64,000 nucleotides of DNA from Eimeria necatrix. Its lineage: Eukaryota; Apicomplexa; Conoidasida; Eucoccidiorida; Eimeriidae. Below are positions 41,829-54,403 of the stretch, piece after piece. Where the stretch lies: the NCBI RefSeq assembly GCF_000499385.1, contig NW_013655200.1, positions 7,533-71,532 on the forward strand, given 5' to 3'. The notes under the pieces were generated by a model. That model did no database searches and was not told the origin of the DNA. It worked only from the letters and a program-made list of their open reading frames with translations. Position 1 is the stretch's first letter, and every line of letters starts with the position of its first letter. The position numbers and the translations under genes are program-made.

Positions 41829-44800
41829 CTAGTCCTGCTGCGTAGGAACAAACGATTGCGACATATGCACTAATGTTCCGTCGTCCTGGCATTCATGGTG
41901 GTCCGGCTTCGTGAAAGGGCAAGGAGAACTGCAGCTGCCGCTGCTGGTATTTGTGCCTTGACGGTTCGTAACACTGTTGCTCCCACTAATATTACTGCAA
42001 CTGCTGCTGCCAAGGGGGCTGTTGGCACTGGTTGTGCAGTTATTGCTGCAATTGGTATCATTGGTAGACTGTGCCGATACCTCTAAGACGACATCCTGCT
42101 GCTGGTGCTGAAGCGGCTGCTGCTCCACTTCCGGCTGCTGCCCCAGGATTTCCTCAGGCGGAGCAGGGTCAGTTCCATCTACTGTGTAGTGTACGCAACA
42201 CTCTGCATCTACTCGAATTCCTAGCTGGCGCATTCTGACGCTGCCTCCACCTGAAGCCACGAGGTTTGACAGCTCGACATATCGGGTCTTGCCACCAACC
42301 ACCTGCACAGCAGTCATTGGCAGCACGCCCTCCCCTCCGCCTACGCCGTCATCTGAGCTACTGGCAGAAGCGGCAGCAGTAGCCGCTTCTGGTTTTGCAA
42401 AAAGCACAGAGACACCCGGAACCCGCAGAGCCACGCGGACGCGACGAATCGACTCCGTGGTTTCGCTGACCGCTGCCACAACCGATGCAACCACGCAATC
42501 GACCTGAGACATGCCCAAACAAGCGAGAGTGACGCTACTAGGTCAGAGGAGCGCCTGACAACTGCCCACTGTTCTAGCCGCAACGACTGTCCTAACATGA
42601 GCAAGGGGAGCATACAGAGAATAGCAGAGAAAGTAGAATCAAGAATACAGCACAACATTGCGGCCTTTGCGGCCTGAACCTCTGAACGTTCACAGGGGTG
42701 TTTTTAAGCATAAAAGGAAACCTCCTATAGCAAGATTAATCCCCAATGCTCGACCCATAGTTCTCGAACCCAATTACTGCGTGGTAGGGCCCTCACCGGC
42801 ATGGCCCCTGAGACCTCGGCCATCATTCTTCTTGAAAAGAGCCTTAATCCTTGAGCAGAGCGGCTCCTGATGTTACCTTTTTGCTGCTGCTGTTGCTGCT
42901 CTTGGGGCTGCTGCTGCGAAGTCACGAGTGCGTGGTGACAATTGGCTGCGAGGTGGATGGGGAGATCAACAGCAGGGAAGTCATACAAGCCTTGAGACTG
43001 CATCCGCAGACGACTGACGCAAGACGAGCAAGGCTTCAGGTGCGGAAAGAAAAAGACCGGGGCAGAGTGACGAGAGCCAGCTGGCGTCAACCAGACCTGC
43101 AAAGAAGAAAAGCGAGGGCCAGACGCCCTTACAAATGTGTCCCCTCTTCACTTGATGACTCCATTACTTTGTGTATCTCTTCTGGGCTCTCAATGGGCGT
43201 ATCTCCGCCTGTCCATCTCCGTGGTTGTGCTTGCCTAGGTCTCTAAATGTGCAATTTCCGTTGGTCTGTGCTTGTGTCAGCTAACCCTTAAGGTAGCTCT
43301 AACAGCATCCCCGCTGTTAAAGCCGTAATAGCCGTGACTCTCCAGAAGGCTGAAGTGACATTCATGCACCAGTAAGTACATGGCAGCCTCAGAAGGAGGC
43401 GGCGAAGAAAGGAATGCCTGGGCGTAGAAACGCAATCCGGAAGACGCGCCAGATGAAATCTCTGAGGGCGAGAAAAATGAAGGCGCTCAAGAGCGAATGC
43501 CGCAATACACTCATACAATTCGGGCTGAAACAGTGTATAGACTGTACACATTGCTCTTCATAGCAGCTTACCGGCGATAAAACTGAATCTGTTGGATCCA
43601 CCTTCAGGCCAGGCACAGCGCAATCGCATATCAGCGCCGAGACGTCGAGGGGCTTGGGCCGCAGATCCGAACCCTACACCATCAGCGGCAACCAGAGCAG
43701 ATGGCTCAATAAAAGCGGGACACCTCACAAAGCAAACGACCGAAAGAGGAGGATAGCCATCAACACATACAGAATAAAAGACAAACACAAAATGCTAGCA
43801 AAACATTGAAGCAGCAGCAACAGATGGGGTTCTACAACTAAGCGTTAAACGCTGAGTAGGCGGAAAAACGCAAAAAGACAGTCTTCAGCTGCAACGAGTG
43901 CCTTACAGTCTCTTCATCAGTTGATGCCACAAATTGCTGCCACTGAGATCGCCAAACCTCCGGAACCAGTTGGTACACTCCAGCTCGGGGAAGAGACGCA
44001 TGCATTCTGTAGCATTGCCAGCAGAAAAAACAGCAAGCCAGGTAAAGGCACCTAAATTTCCTCACTAAAAGCAACGTTTCCGTGCCAATAATCATACAAC
44101 TGGCGCAGCCAAGTTACTAACTAGCAACAAAACCTGTTCGATACCAGGCCAGCTGAACAGTCGAGCAGCAACTGCACGCAGTTGCAAGCAGTCAAATCAC
44201 GAAAACTGTGAAGAAGAAGTGTTCGTGCGGACAGCCAGACGAGAAACAGCAACAGTATTGGAGCCACTGAAGCAACAGCAGAAATGGCATACTTAGATGT
44301 TCCCTGAAGTGGCTCTCTCTTGACGGTCCAACGGCTACCAAGAACAGGGCCAAGGACTTTCTCCTCTTCTCGCATGCGATGACGCCACCGCTGCCTCTGC
44401 TGTTGCTGTTGCTGCTGTTCAGAGAAACATATCTGAGAACCACAAAAGTCAAACGCAGCGACACTTGCGACCTCCTACGCCGAACATCCACCTCATCACA
44501 ACTCGCCAGGAAGCTCAGATAAAATTACGGCCACAAATTCCATACATACAAGAGCTCCTTGCCTGGGCCCTCTGCTGCTGCTTCCGGAACCGGAATGCTT
44601 CTGATATTGCCAACGCCACTGCTGCTATTCTCGCTGCCACTGAAACATGCTTACAGTGCATTCCGATGCGCTCTGTGGGACAAGCCGTGATGCCGAGAGG
44701 GCCAAAGGCTGCGGGACATCAAGCTCTTTGAGCAGTGGCCACTTGGCTCTTTCCACCGAGAGATACCGTAGCAGTGCAGCGGCGGGAACCTGCTCCACAA

Positions 44801-47800
44801 GCAGTGACAAATCTAATGTGAAATGAGCTTATAAACTCGAGAAACTAACACCAGAGGGAAGGAACACATGCAGCTGATTTCCCAGAAACTGCAGCACGCC
44901 TGGGTAACGAAGGCCGCAGCAGTACTACAACTCGAACGATAGCAGCAATAGCTCAGCACTATGTGGAGTAATTGCACAACTCGTTAAAAAATGTAGTGCG
45001 GGGAGGGCGGCACACCAAAAGTCTGGGGGACAATTTTTGTTTGGAGTGCTGCAGTGGCAACGGAAGCAAATTTCCGTGCGAGCAGAGGAGCTCGCCAGAC
45101 ACATCCAATGTCAGATTAGAGCCAGCAGCCGTAAATTCAGCAACAGCACCAGAGGAAGCCTCATGTGTTGCGATTCCGGTTCTAGATGAGTCCACTTCAA
45201 GACCAGGCGCACCGCCAATCGTGTCGCGTATTAGCCCGATCCCAGGAGAGGCCCTGCCTGTCACTGCACTTGCTCCAGTAGCAGACGCTTCCTCCTCAAG
45301 AGGCCACACGCGATTTGCTATGACTTCTTTGCGGACATCTTCATACGCAGCCCATGCAAAAGCGCTCTCTCCACAGACTCGCCGACTCTTGCATTTACCT
45401 GCTCGGGAGCCCCGCTGCTGCTGCGTCGCAGCAGCAGCGGCTAGTAGTGTCATCACGGGGCCGCTACGGGGGCCGTCCCTGGCTGCTGTGCTGCAGCTGC
45501 TAAGGTACACCGCGTGCTGCCCTAACATGTGTTGCAGAACGCGCCGAGAGACAAAAACATATTCCTCCTCTTCTTGCGTTCTTTTCAGTTGCTGGTCTGA
45601 GTGTGACTGCTGAGGCTGCTGTGTTGGGACGTCTGCTGCAGGTTCCTGGGTACGCTCGCAGGCTGCTTGAGGCTTCTGCTGTGACTGTGTCAGTGAAAAA
45701 TAGCTGCTGCCTCCGGCAGCTGCTCGTGCAGTGGTGGCGGCAACTATGGAAGTGGGACCCTCAAAATCACTGACTGAAGTGGCAGCCTTCCCGCCAGAAG
45801 CAATCAGCTGCTGCTGCTTTGCAGCTGAGACAAAAAGATCCACCTCTCTGTGTTGCAGGGCTGATAGATCCGCAAGGCCCCGAAGTGCTGCCGCGCACCT
45901 GCTACAGACGGCCTGCTGCAGCAACGGCGTCTCCACTGACGCGCGGAGCCCGACAGCAGTGAAAATAGATTTGAGTACAGAGACAGGAATGAGCTTTGCC
46001 TCCCCACTCCAGACTGCAAGCGGGTCAACACCATAAGGACGCCCCACCGTGCTGCTAGTGCTGTTGCTGCTGCTGTCATTTGCCGACCAGAATGAAGGAC
46101 GCTTGCCGACACCTCGCTGCCGCTTCAGATCTGAAGACAACAGGGGCCGCAGCAGCACACAGAAATGAGCGCCAGAGCGTTTACAGATATGTGACCAAGA
46201 ACGGCAACAGAACAAGCACTTTTGCCCTTAGATGCAAAATGAAGCTCCAGCGTCGCATGTAGAAGCCGTCCGCAGAAGCAGCTCCAAAGCAACAAATGTA
46301 CGAAGGTAAAAGATAGTAGCAAAATGTTCAGCAGCAGAACGTGCACCAGCAGCTCACGCCGGATGTAGTGAGGACAGAGAATGCTGCTGTAGTCAACGAC
46401 GCCTGCTTCTTCAAGAACCTCTGGACAGACGGCAGAAGTCCACGCAGTGCTGCCTTTCCTTGTGCTCTTCTTGTGCTGTTGTTGCTGCTGCTGGTTGCCA
46501 TGCTGCTGAAGAGAAGCGTCCAATTCGTCCATGTCGGGTAGGCTCTCCCCCGGTTCGTGCAGATCATGTTGCTGCTGCGGCTGTGGCGATGCAGTTGCCG
46601 CAGCTTTGGCTGCCCTTTCTGTTGCACTATGCAAATATGAATTGCTATTCGAGCTGTCTCGTGAAGGTCGGAGGTGCTGAGGTAGAAGCACTGACACGCA
46701 GGGATAGTCCGTCCCCCTAACAAATGAAGACCACCAGCTCTTGGGTACGAACGCTAGCTGCTGCAGTGACGGAAGCAACTGCCGCTTCTCTGCTGTGTCT
46801 GCGGCGGCATTATCCCCTGCTTCCGCCGCAGCAACCGCCGCATCAAATGCCTGCCGCGCCTCGAGCTGCTGCCGCTGAAGCTCTAACTGTCGCAATGCTG
46901 CAGGCAGCTGCTGCCGCAGCAAGTGTGAGATAAATGTTTGCTGTTGCAGCACGAAACTTGTTAGTAGCCGGGTGCGCTCCTCCTGCTCTCGTATGCGACT
47001 GAACAAGCGCTCGTTCTGCAACCACAGCAATGTAGTGTTAGCAGCAGCAGCCAAAAAAAGCAGCACAAACAAACAATAAGACTAGGTCGGACGCCACCAC
47101 ACCACCAGCTTATCGGCAAAAAGACACCACAGGCAAATCTACGAGACACGGCACAATCAAGGTGATACAGAAGACAAATTACAGCGGCATTAAAAATGTA
47201 ACTAGATCTGGACAAACGAAAGGCAACCGAGCGGGAGGCAATATGCTAACAAGTGCACCAAAGCAACAAAATCACCTCTGCAACGACAAAAGACTCGAGT
47301 GCTGGGGGCAACGGAGGGTCTTCAGGTGCAGCTACAATATCTCCCCTTATGTAAGTCACGCTGTGGACGGTCCTGCTGAGCAAGTAGCTGCTGCTCTCCT
47401 GCTGCTGTTGCTGCAAGGGTGGACTGCAGGGAAATGACACAGGGGCCTGCTGCTGCTGGTGTTGCTCTAACAGGACGCCGTCGGTGCCGCAGAGGCTGCC
47501 TTCATACGCTTGTTGTTGTTGCTTTTCACTGTCTGGGCATTGTGGGAAGGCGAAAGGACTGACGCAGCTATCATTGAAGTAAACCCATGGCCAACGCTCT
47601 CCGACGGCCTCTGTTCTGCAGCCACAAAAGCGGCAGTGACAGCAGCACATTCAGTAACAGCAGCAGCAAGAACTGTGACTGTAGCTGCTTAAGAGCACCC
47701 ATTCATGTTAGGGCAACTCAAATGCTTACCCAGAAGTGGCGGATCCTATGTGCTGCTGCTGTTGTTGCTGCTGCTGCAGTAGCCGCTGAAGCTGGCCTGG

Positions 47801-50800
47801 TTCCTGCTCGGGCTGCGGGTCGAATACATCAGCAGCATGAGTCGCAGCCACATCCCAATCGTCGTCGCTCTCGAGGTCCGCAGCGAGGCGCGCTGCAGCA
47901 GCTTCTGCTGCAGCAATTGCGGCTGCGGAACTTGGGCCCTCTGTAGTGCACATGTTGCTGCGGTTGGTGGTGCAACGCGCTCGAGACCCAGGAGCTGCGG
48001 CACCTGCTTCGTCGCTGTCAGAATTTGGAAAGAAGTGCTGCTTTCTGACAACGGCGCGGCGGCTGCGACGAATCCCGCCGTTGCTTTTGTTTGCTTCTGA
48101 GGTATCATAAAGCATTACATCCGTAGGTTTGCTGCGATCTCTGATGCCGTTAAGGCCTTCTTCGCCCAAACAGCAAAGATTAGACTCCTGCTCCCGCAGC
48201 TCCCAACCTTTAACATCGGAAATTAGGATATTTGCTGCTACAACGCAAGGTGACCCGTCCTGCCCATTCATTCCCTCCTGCTGGTGCTGCCGCTCCGTGC
48301 AGCAAGTGTCACTGCAGCCACTTTGTAGCGAAAGAGCACTTGCAGCAAGGTTCGTTGCCTCGTTACTTCCTAAGCTACTGTGTGTAGTTTGCTGCAGCAA
48401 CTGCTGATGCTGTTGATGCAGTTGCTTTTGTTGAGAAGCCTCTTTGCAGTTAACAGGCATAAAGAGCACTGAGTTCTCCTTGGGATTTTCAAAGTGAACG
48501 TCCGTCTCTTGCTGCCCCTCCTGCGGCTGCTGCGGTTCTTGCCGATGGTGCTCTCGCTCATAATGCTGCTCCCAGTCTTTCTGTTCAGAAAACTGCAGTG
48601 CGTCGTGTAGTAGAGTCGCTCCACTATTCGTACTTGATTCAGCAGCTGCAAGACCAGCATCCGCTACTCCTCCCTGGCATTGCGGGGAGAAGCGACCGTA
48701 CTGCGTCGTAGCTGCCGTGGGAACGGCAGCACAGCGTGATGCAGCACTCATGCATGCCTGCCTGTCTTCTGCAAGTTCTCCAGTGCTGCTTGCGCTGCTG
48801 GACTGACTCCTGTACCTAACGTCACGAATTATTGCGGTGTAGTGGCCAGATGCAGCAGATGCCCCTTGGTGCTGTAGGACGGCGAAAAGTCTGTAGCAGC
48901 TCGCCAGTGGACCTGCCTCCAGCAGAGGCGCGCTGCCGCCCAGGGGAACTGTAGCAGCAATGAGCAAAATAACAGCACGAGTAACAGTAGCAGCGAGAGT
49001 AGATCCGAAGCAACTTAAGAAATTAGCAAGGATGGCTGCAGTCTCACAAAAAATTGCGTCCCGCAAAAGGCGGCAGCGGCAAGGAAACGGAGGAAGGCGG
49101 GGAATAGAAACAGTGAGCCACATGCACAGAATGAGAAAGGCAAGCAGAAACGCAAGAACAGCAAAACCATGCTTGGGAACCACATACAGAGATACAGAAG
49201 AGGACAAATCACACGGTGCCAAAAAACTCGGGAACAGCACCTACAAGAAACTTTGCATTTGTCCGCAAGCCCAGCTCTTAGCTCCATCACCAGAGGCACC
49301 TCCAGGGCCTCGTGCAGCTTTCGCCGAGCTACTTCTCCAGTCTGCTTTCGAACGTCGATGCTGTACCGCAGCACCACTATCTGAAGCACAACGCCCATGG
49401 CACCCATCAGTTGCCTCTACCTCTTGCACCTGCCCATGTTGTTCTCTTGCAACCATCTTGGCTGCTGCTTTTGTGGCTTCTTGTGGTATTGTTCGAGCTG
49501 CAAAAGCAGCGACCATGCAAACGCTACTTCTGTTCCAATAAATTGCTGCTGTCTCTATTGTCCCCACTCCCTACGACAATTCCCGCGTCTGGATGCCTCC
49601 ATGTCTATTCCTGCAGCTGTCGTGTTGCTGCCGCCCGATATTCTTCTAAGCCTATCCTTCCGTTGGTCCGTTAACAACCCCTATTCAGTCTCTATGGCTT
49701 CCTCTGCCTCTAGATGCAATGACTGTACCTGGAGGTAAGGGGGCAGCAGGGACAGCTGCAGTCGCTTGCGGGCCTCCCTCTTGTCGCCGCACTGTGGGCA
49801 AAAATACTTCGCATCCCCTCGTAGCTGTTCTGTTCGTTGAAACTGACGAGCCAGGTCCTCACCAAGCCGCCAGCTGCTGCGCTCAACTTGTGCTGTTGCT
49901 GCACCGGCTGCTGGTGCTGATGCTGGCGCGGCACCAGCTGCCGCTGCCCCTGCTGGAGGTGGCAGGGCAGATAATAAACCCATGGGAGCGCCAGTTACAC
50001 TACACATGTCACCGACTACTCCTCCTGCTGCCTGAAGCAGCAGTAACTGCTGCTGTTGCTGCGGAGTAGTCGTACCCTTCGCTGCTCCATTTCTTTCCCT
50101 TTTGGCTCCTGCGCGTCGGTCAGCAAGCCCCTGCTGCTGTAGCTGTTGCTGCAATTGCCTCATGTGCACTTGCTGCTGGACATCGGGTGCATCGCTGCCT
50201 CCACCAACGGCAGTGGCGACGCCTGCAGCGCCACCTGGCGCTACGGTTACTGTTGAAGGTGAAGCCTGCTGTTGCGCCTTGTCCTCCTTTAAGCTTTTTT
50301 TCTCGTTTTTGTGGCTGCAGCTGAGCTGATAGAAAGTCTCCTCCCGCAGCCCAGTGTATCCGCAACTGCGGCAGCATACTGCCTGTAGGTGAGCACCTCT
50401 GAAAAGAGAAGGCAAAAAGTTCCAGGGGCTGCTCAGGCCCCCCAACTCAACCTCTAGCATCTCTAACAAACGATGCTGCAGCTCGTTTGCATCCTCCTGC
50501 AACGAACGCAGCACAAAATGCCATGTCGCGGTACAATAATTGCGATGGCAGCATCTGAAACATCCCGAAAACAGTTGCTGCCCCAACTGGCCTGCAACAG
50601 CAAACCCAGCATCAGCAGACGAAACATGCAAGCGGCACCACCAAAGACAGTAGCGCCAAGAACTGGCGTACGCTCTCAACCTTAAATGATGAAGCCAAAA
50701 ACAGCGACACCAGCAGCAGCCTACCTGACAGGAGACGTCCTCTGCAAGCAGCTCTGCTAGAGAGTCAGGCCTGAGAGCAGCCTGTACACCGCATTGCAGC

Positions 50801-52539
50801 AATGCGAATATTCGTTGCAGCTCCGAGACGAGGGCATACCTGGTGCTGCACAGCCACTTGCATGCAGCAGCAGCAGTTGCCTCGTCTAAGGCCCAAGGTG
50901 GAGCGTCAGTTATAGCACCTGCAGGGTGCGGGCTCGCTGTCTTGTTGCTGCTACTACCACTGCAGCTCTGACTTCCCATTGTTGCTTGCCCATCTTGATC
51001 ACGAGGTGACGATTCACCTGAGAGGTCCACTACTGTGCCTGAAATTGCTGCTTCCGTGGCTACGGCAGCTGCAGATGATGCTGCCCCTGTTGCTGTTGCT
51101 GGTGCTGCTAATGACGTCTTGAAAAAGAGGTTGTTGACCTCCTCGGTTTCCCCAGGGATGGATGAGATACGCTCGTCTACTCTGGCCACCTGCTGCTGCT
51201 GCTGCGCCTGTTGCTGGTTTAGTGCCTCTGCTTCGTTTGTCTGGTGCACGACACTGTGTTGCTGTTGCCGCAACTGTCGCTGTTGCTGTTGCTGCTGGTG
51301 CTGCTCTTTCTGCTGCTGGTCAGCATCCTCGTCCACACAGATGACACCTTCAGCATGCACGATGCCTTTCTCTCGCTGCTGCTGCTCTGCATATCGCAGC
51401 TGCTGTAGAGTGGGCAGCAGCAGCAGAGCCTGTCTGAAATGCACATTCATGTACAAAGCTTGTAGAAATACATTCATATAACATGTGGCACCCAAATTCT
51501 CTAATCCTACATAGCGTCCAGTCCGCAATAGGCAGCTCTGTAGGCAGTCGTCTTGTTGCTGCTGTGCCGGCGATGGTAAAAAGCCAGCTCTGTTGCTGCT
51601 GCTGCTGCTGCCATCTTGGAGATGCTGCTGCTGTTGCTTGCAGCAGGCTGAGAACCAGCGCACGTTGTTTGCGAGCTGGTTGTCTGTGTGCTGGGTCTCC
51701 TTAAGTTTACGCGTGTCTTTGCTGCTATTGCTGGTCTTGCTGCTACTGCTGGCGCCCTTGCCCCAAAGGCCGCTCTTGAACTCCCCCATTCCGTAGACGG
51801 ATAGCGGATGGCTCTCTAAGTGGACGTCTCTCGGAACGGTGAACCCGACACGTAAATTGTAAGCAAACAATACGTCGCTAAACCAACAGTGCTGCTGCTG
51901 GTGCTGCTGTCGTTGCTGTTGCTGCTGCTGGCAGTGCTGCTCAGAAGGACGCCACTGACGGCGACCTGGGCGGTTTGTTGGCGCTACTGTCGGTGGTGCA
52001 GGTACTGTTCCTGCAGGCAATGCTGCACTTGGCCGCTCCAGACTCTGCATGCAATTAAGTGCCGAAGCTATATCGCCCCCCATAGCTACTGCTGTTGTCT
52101 GTGGTGCTGTTGGCGCTCCCATCGCTGCAGGAGTATCCACTGATCCAGTCACTGTAACAGCCACCTCTGACGCATTATCTACGACTTCCCCGTCAATTTT
52201 CATTTCCCCTCCAGGATCAAGCAACCCTCCAGGCGGTTCTACTACTGGGTCCACTGTTTCCTCCGCAACAAACGCACTGCGTACTGCTGCGCCAATATAT
52301 GGACGCTCGCCTTCTGCTGGGCATCTAGAGAAGGGGTTAAATTCGGGTTGTGGGCAAGCACCGGTGGCTGTTGCTGTTGCTGCTGTTGTTTCTGCCGTTG
52401 CTGCCATCTTCCCCACTCCTGCTGCTTTACTGTGTTGATCTTGAGCATTTCGTCTGACTGGTATGTTGCTTTCTGGGAGAGCAACAGCAGGCGCAGCTGC
52501 TGCCGCTGGTACTACTGAAAACTGTGGTGATGTTTCCAT
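41829..52539 (-). CDS. USP48-like ubiquitin-specific protease with DUSP domains, 14 exons, about 2523 aa
   Basis: Exons in gene order: 52539-50725, 50496-49729, 49380-49245, 48948-47730, 47615-47276, 47015-46358, 46013-45016, 44789-44655, 44432-44293, 44006-43907, 43794-43572, 43461-43286, 43096-42877, 42472-41829. All have GT/AG ends, every phase agrees, and the total is 2524 codons with TAG. Role: removes ubiquitin from proteins; the thiol-protease triad is complete. Cys353 lies in NLGATCYMN, His942 in SGHYTAI and Asn1327 in WVYFND. A zinc ribbon is formed by CRSC (about 646) and CPQC (about 839). VLRYSIDVRKQTGEVARRKL bridges the two boxes as in USP48. DUSP-like parts follow: FVPKSWWSSF with ILCPH, YVFVSRRVLQHM with ELLCSHGNL, VYQLVPEVWRSQWQQFV, and a last one with PCSSC. 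Long Gln/Ala/Ser insertions interrupt the catalytic core. Exons 6-7 and 11-14 are the least certain, and their acceptors were chosen by phase. The order of catalytic core then DUSP domains is diagnostic for the USP48 type; nuclear localisation is only known from family members. Confidence 0.85.
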
Positions 52540-54403
52540 TTTGTAAGCTGCTCTAGCCGTACCCTGTGCTTCTTGATGGTGCGGAGAGCGCTTTTATCAA
52601 CTATTTCTGGTGCAGCACATGCAGCAGAAACAGCCGAAGTAGGAGCGACACGAAGCCTCATCAATACTTGACTTCGCAACAGGCTTGTGGCTGTACTTCG
52701 CTAAGTCAACCTCCTGCGTCGGTGAAAGCACCCACTTCTGTTTGTGCTGATACTTTTGTTCTGCGTGACACTCCTATAGTTTGGAGCATCTACAGACTGG
52801 AGCGTCGCTGCTTTCTTCCAGCTGCTGCTGCTGTTGACGTTGGGAATCTCGAGAGAAGGAGCAGCTGCTCAAGGAGATGCTGTGATAGTCCCTGATTCCT
52901 GCTGAGGCGCGTAAGCTAATCCATTGTTGACCGATTTCGCCATGCTGAACATGCAGCTGTTGTTGTTACTACTGTTGCCGTCACTGCTGTTGCCGCTGCT
53001 GCGTTGTACGTTCGGGTTGGGCATCGGCGTCATGCTGTCAACTAGCTCTGGACCCCAGCAGCCGCTCTCACTGGTGTGTCTCCATCACAGCTACACTCGC
53101 GTGCACGATCACTGCTGATGCTGACATCACCTCTGCTGTTGTTGATAGTATTTTCGTCGCTCCTGCTGTTGTCGTGGGGCAGTAACCAGATGCATGAGCA
53201 GGCGCAAAGCGTTACTTGCTGGCCTGTGTCTCTCGCACCACTACCTGCCAAGCCGTCCAATCCTTTCCCAGAGCTGCAGCAACCACAGCATTGGCTGTGT
53301 GCATCTACTCTTGGTAAGCTCCACCCCGTTGACAGCTGATAACCCTGCAGCAACAGCAGCAGCAGCTGCTGCTGTTACAGCTCGCTGCAGCAGCACCACC
53401 CGCTCCCAGACCCGTAGTTCAGCTCAGAAGATTGTATTATAAAAAAATACTGCTGCTGCTATTGTGGAACAGCAGCAGCAGCAGCAGCTGCAGCCACAGT
53501 ATCGAGGGCCTCTTCCTGCATGTATCGGTTATGTCTGGCTTGTTCGACAGCAGCGGTAGCGGCTGATTAGCGACTTTTAGTGATAATTTGGGTTGATTTT
53601 TACAGAAATATAGGGGGCGCTGCAGTGGTTAAGGGGGTGAAGGGAGTGGCCCTAGCACCGCAGGTCCTCAAGGAAGTGGCGGCGCGGTAGGGAGGTACGT
53701 CTTTGCTGCTTTTCCGCCCATCTCATGATAAAGTAATACATGAGGGATATATTACTGCTATTGTTTTAGACACAAGTGCATCCTCAGACAGACGATGAGT
53801 ATAGTAGTCCAGCGAGAAGGAACATACATCATGTCTTCCAAGAGGGCTCGTGTTTCTGAGGGGTCCCAAAGGCGTGTCAGAGGCATTACGGCCTCGCAGG
53901 CTAGCCTTTCTGGTAAATATAACATTGAGCTTTTACCTCTTCAAAGTTCATATATATACCTGCGTAGGAGAGGCATATCTCTTCCCTCCCACCGCCCACG
54001 GCAGGAGTTCATACATTCGTAGCACAAGCTAAATCTTGGAAACATGAAGTGCCGGGCTTCGCCAGAAGTGGCAGCCATAAAGGCTGTACAAGCTGCAGTA
54101 TGCCAAAAGCGCCTCTGAAGGAAGGGAACCCCTAAAAGGGTGTGGAGTTTCTTGCCTTTTCGTGGACTACTGTGCTCGCAGTCCTCGTAGTCTGTATAGG
54201 GATACACTGGCTTCTAAAACAGCAATAGTATCAGTAGCAACTTGGAATGAAACGAATGTAAACAGCGGTGATCTAATCCGCAACTGGGTATGTACGCAAC
54301 GAGCTGCGGCACCTCTGCAATCCAGCCAGAACAGCGGATCGCCCTCAAGTGAAGAGAAGAAGCCCTAAAAGCAGGTGAGAATCATGAAAATTTACCTTTT
54401 GTT
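52540..54403. other. Intergenic between the deubiquitinase and the CEP135-like gene
   Basis: Contains the promoter of the minus-strand deubiquitinase. A short minus-strand frame starting MTPMPNPNVQRSSGN near 53034 and rich in Asn/Ser could be a small exon but is not supported further. CAG/GCA runs at about 53345-53395 and 53450-53500 are non-coding as far as can be seen. Confidence 0.45.
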
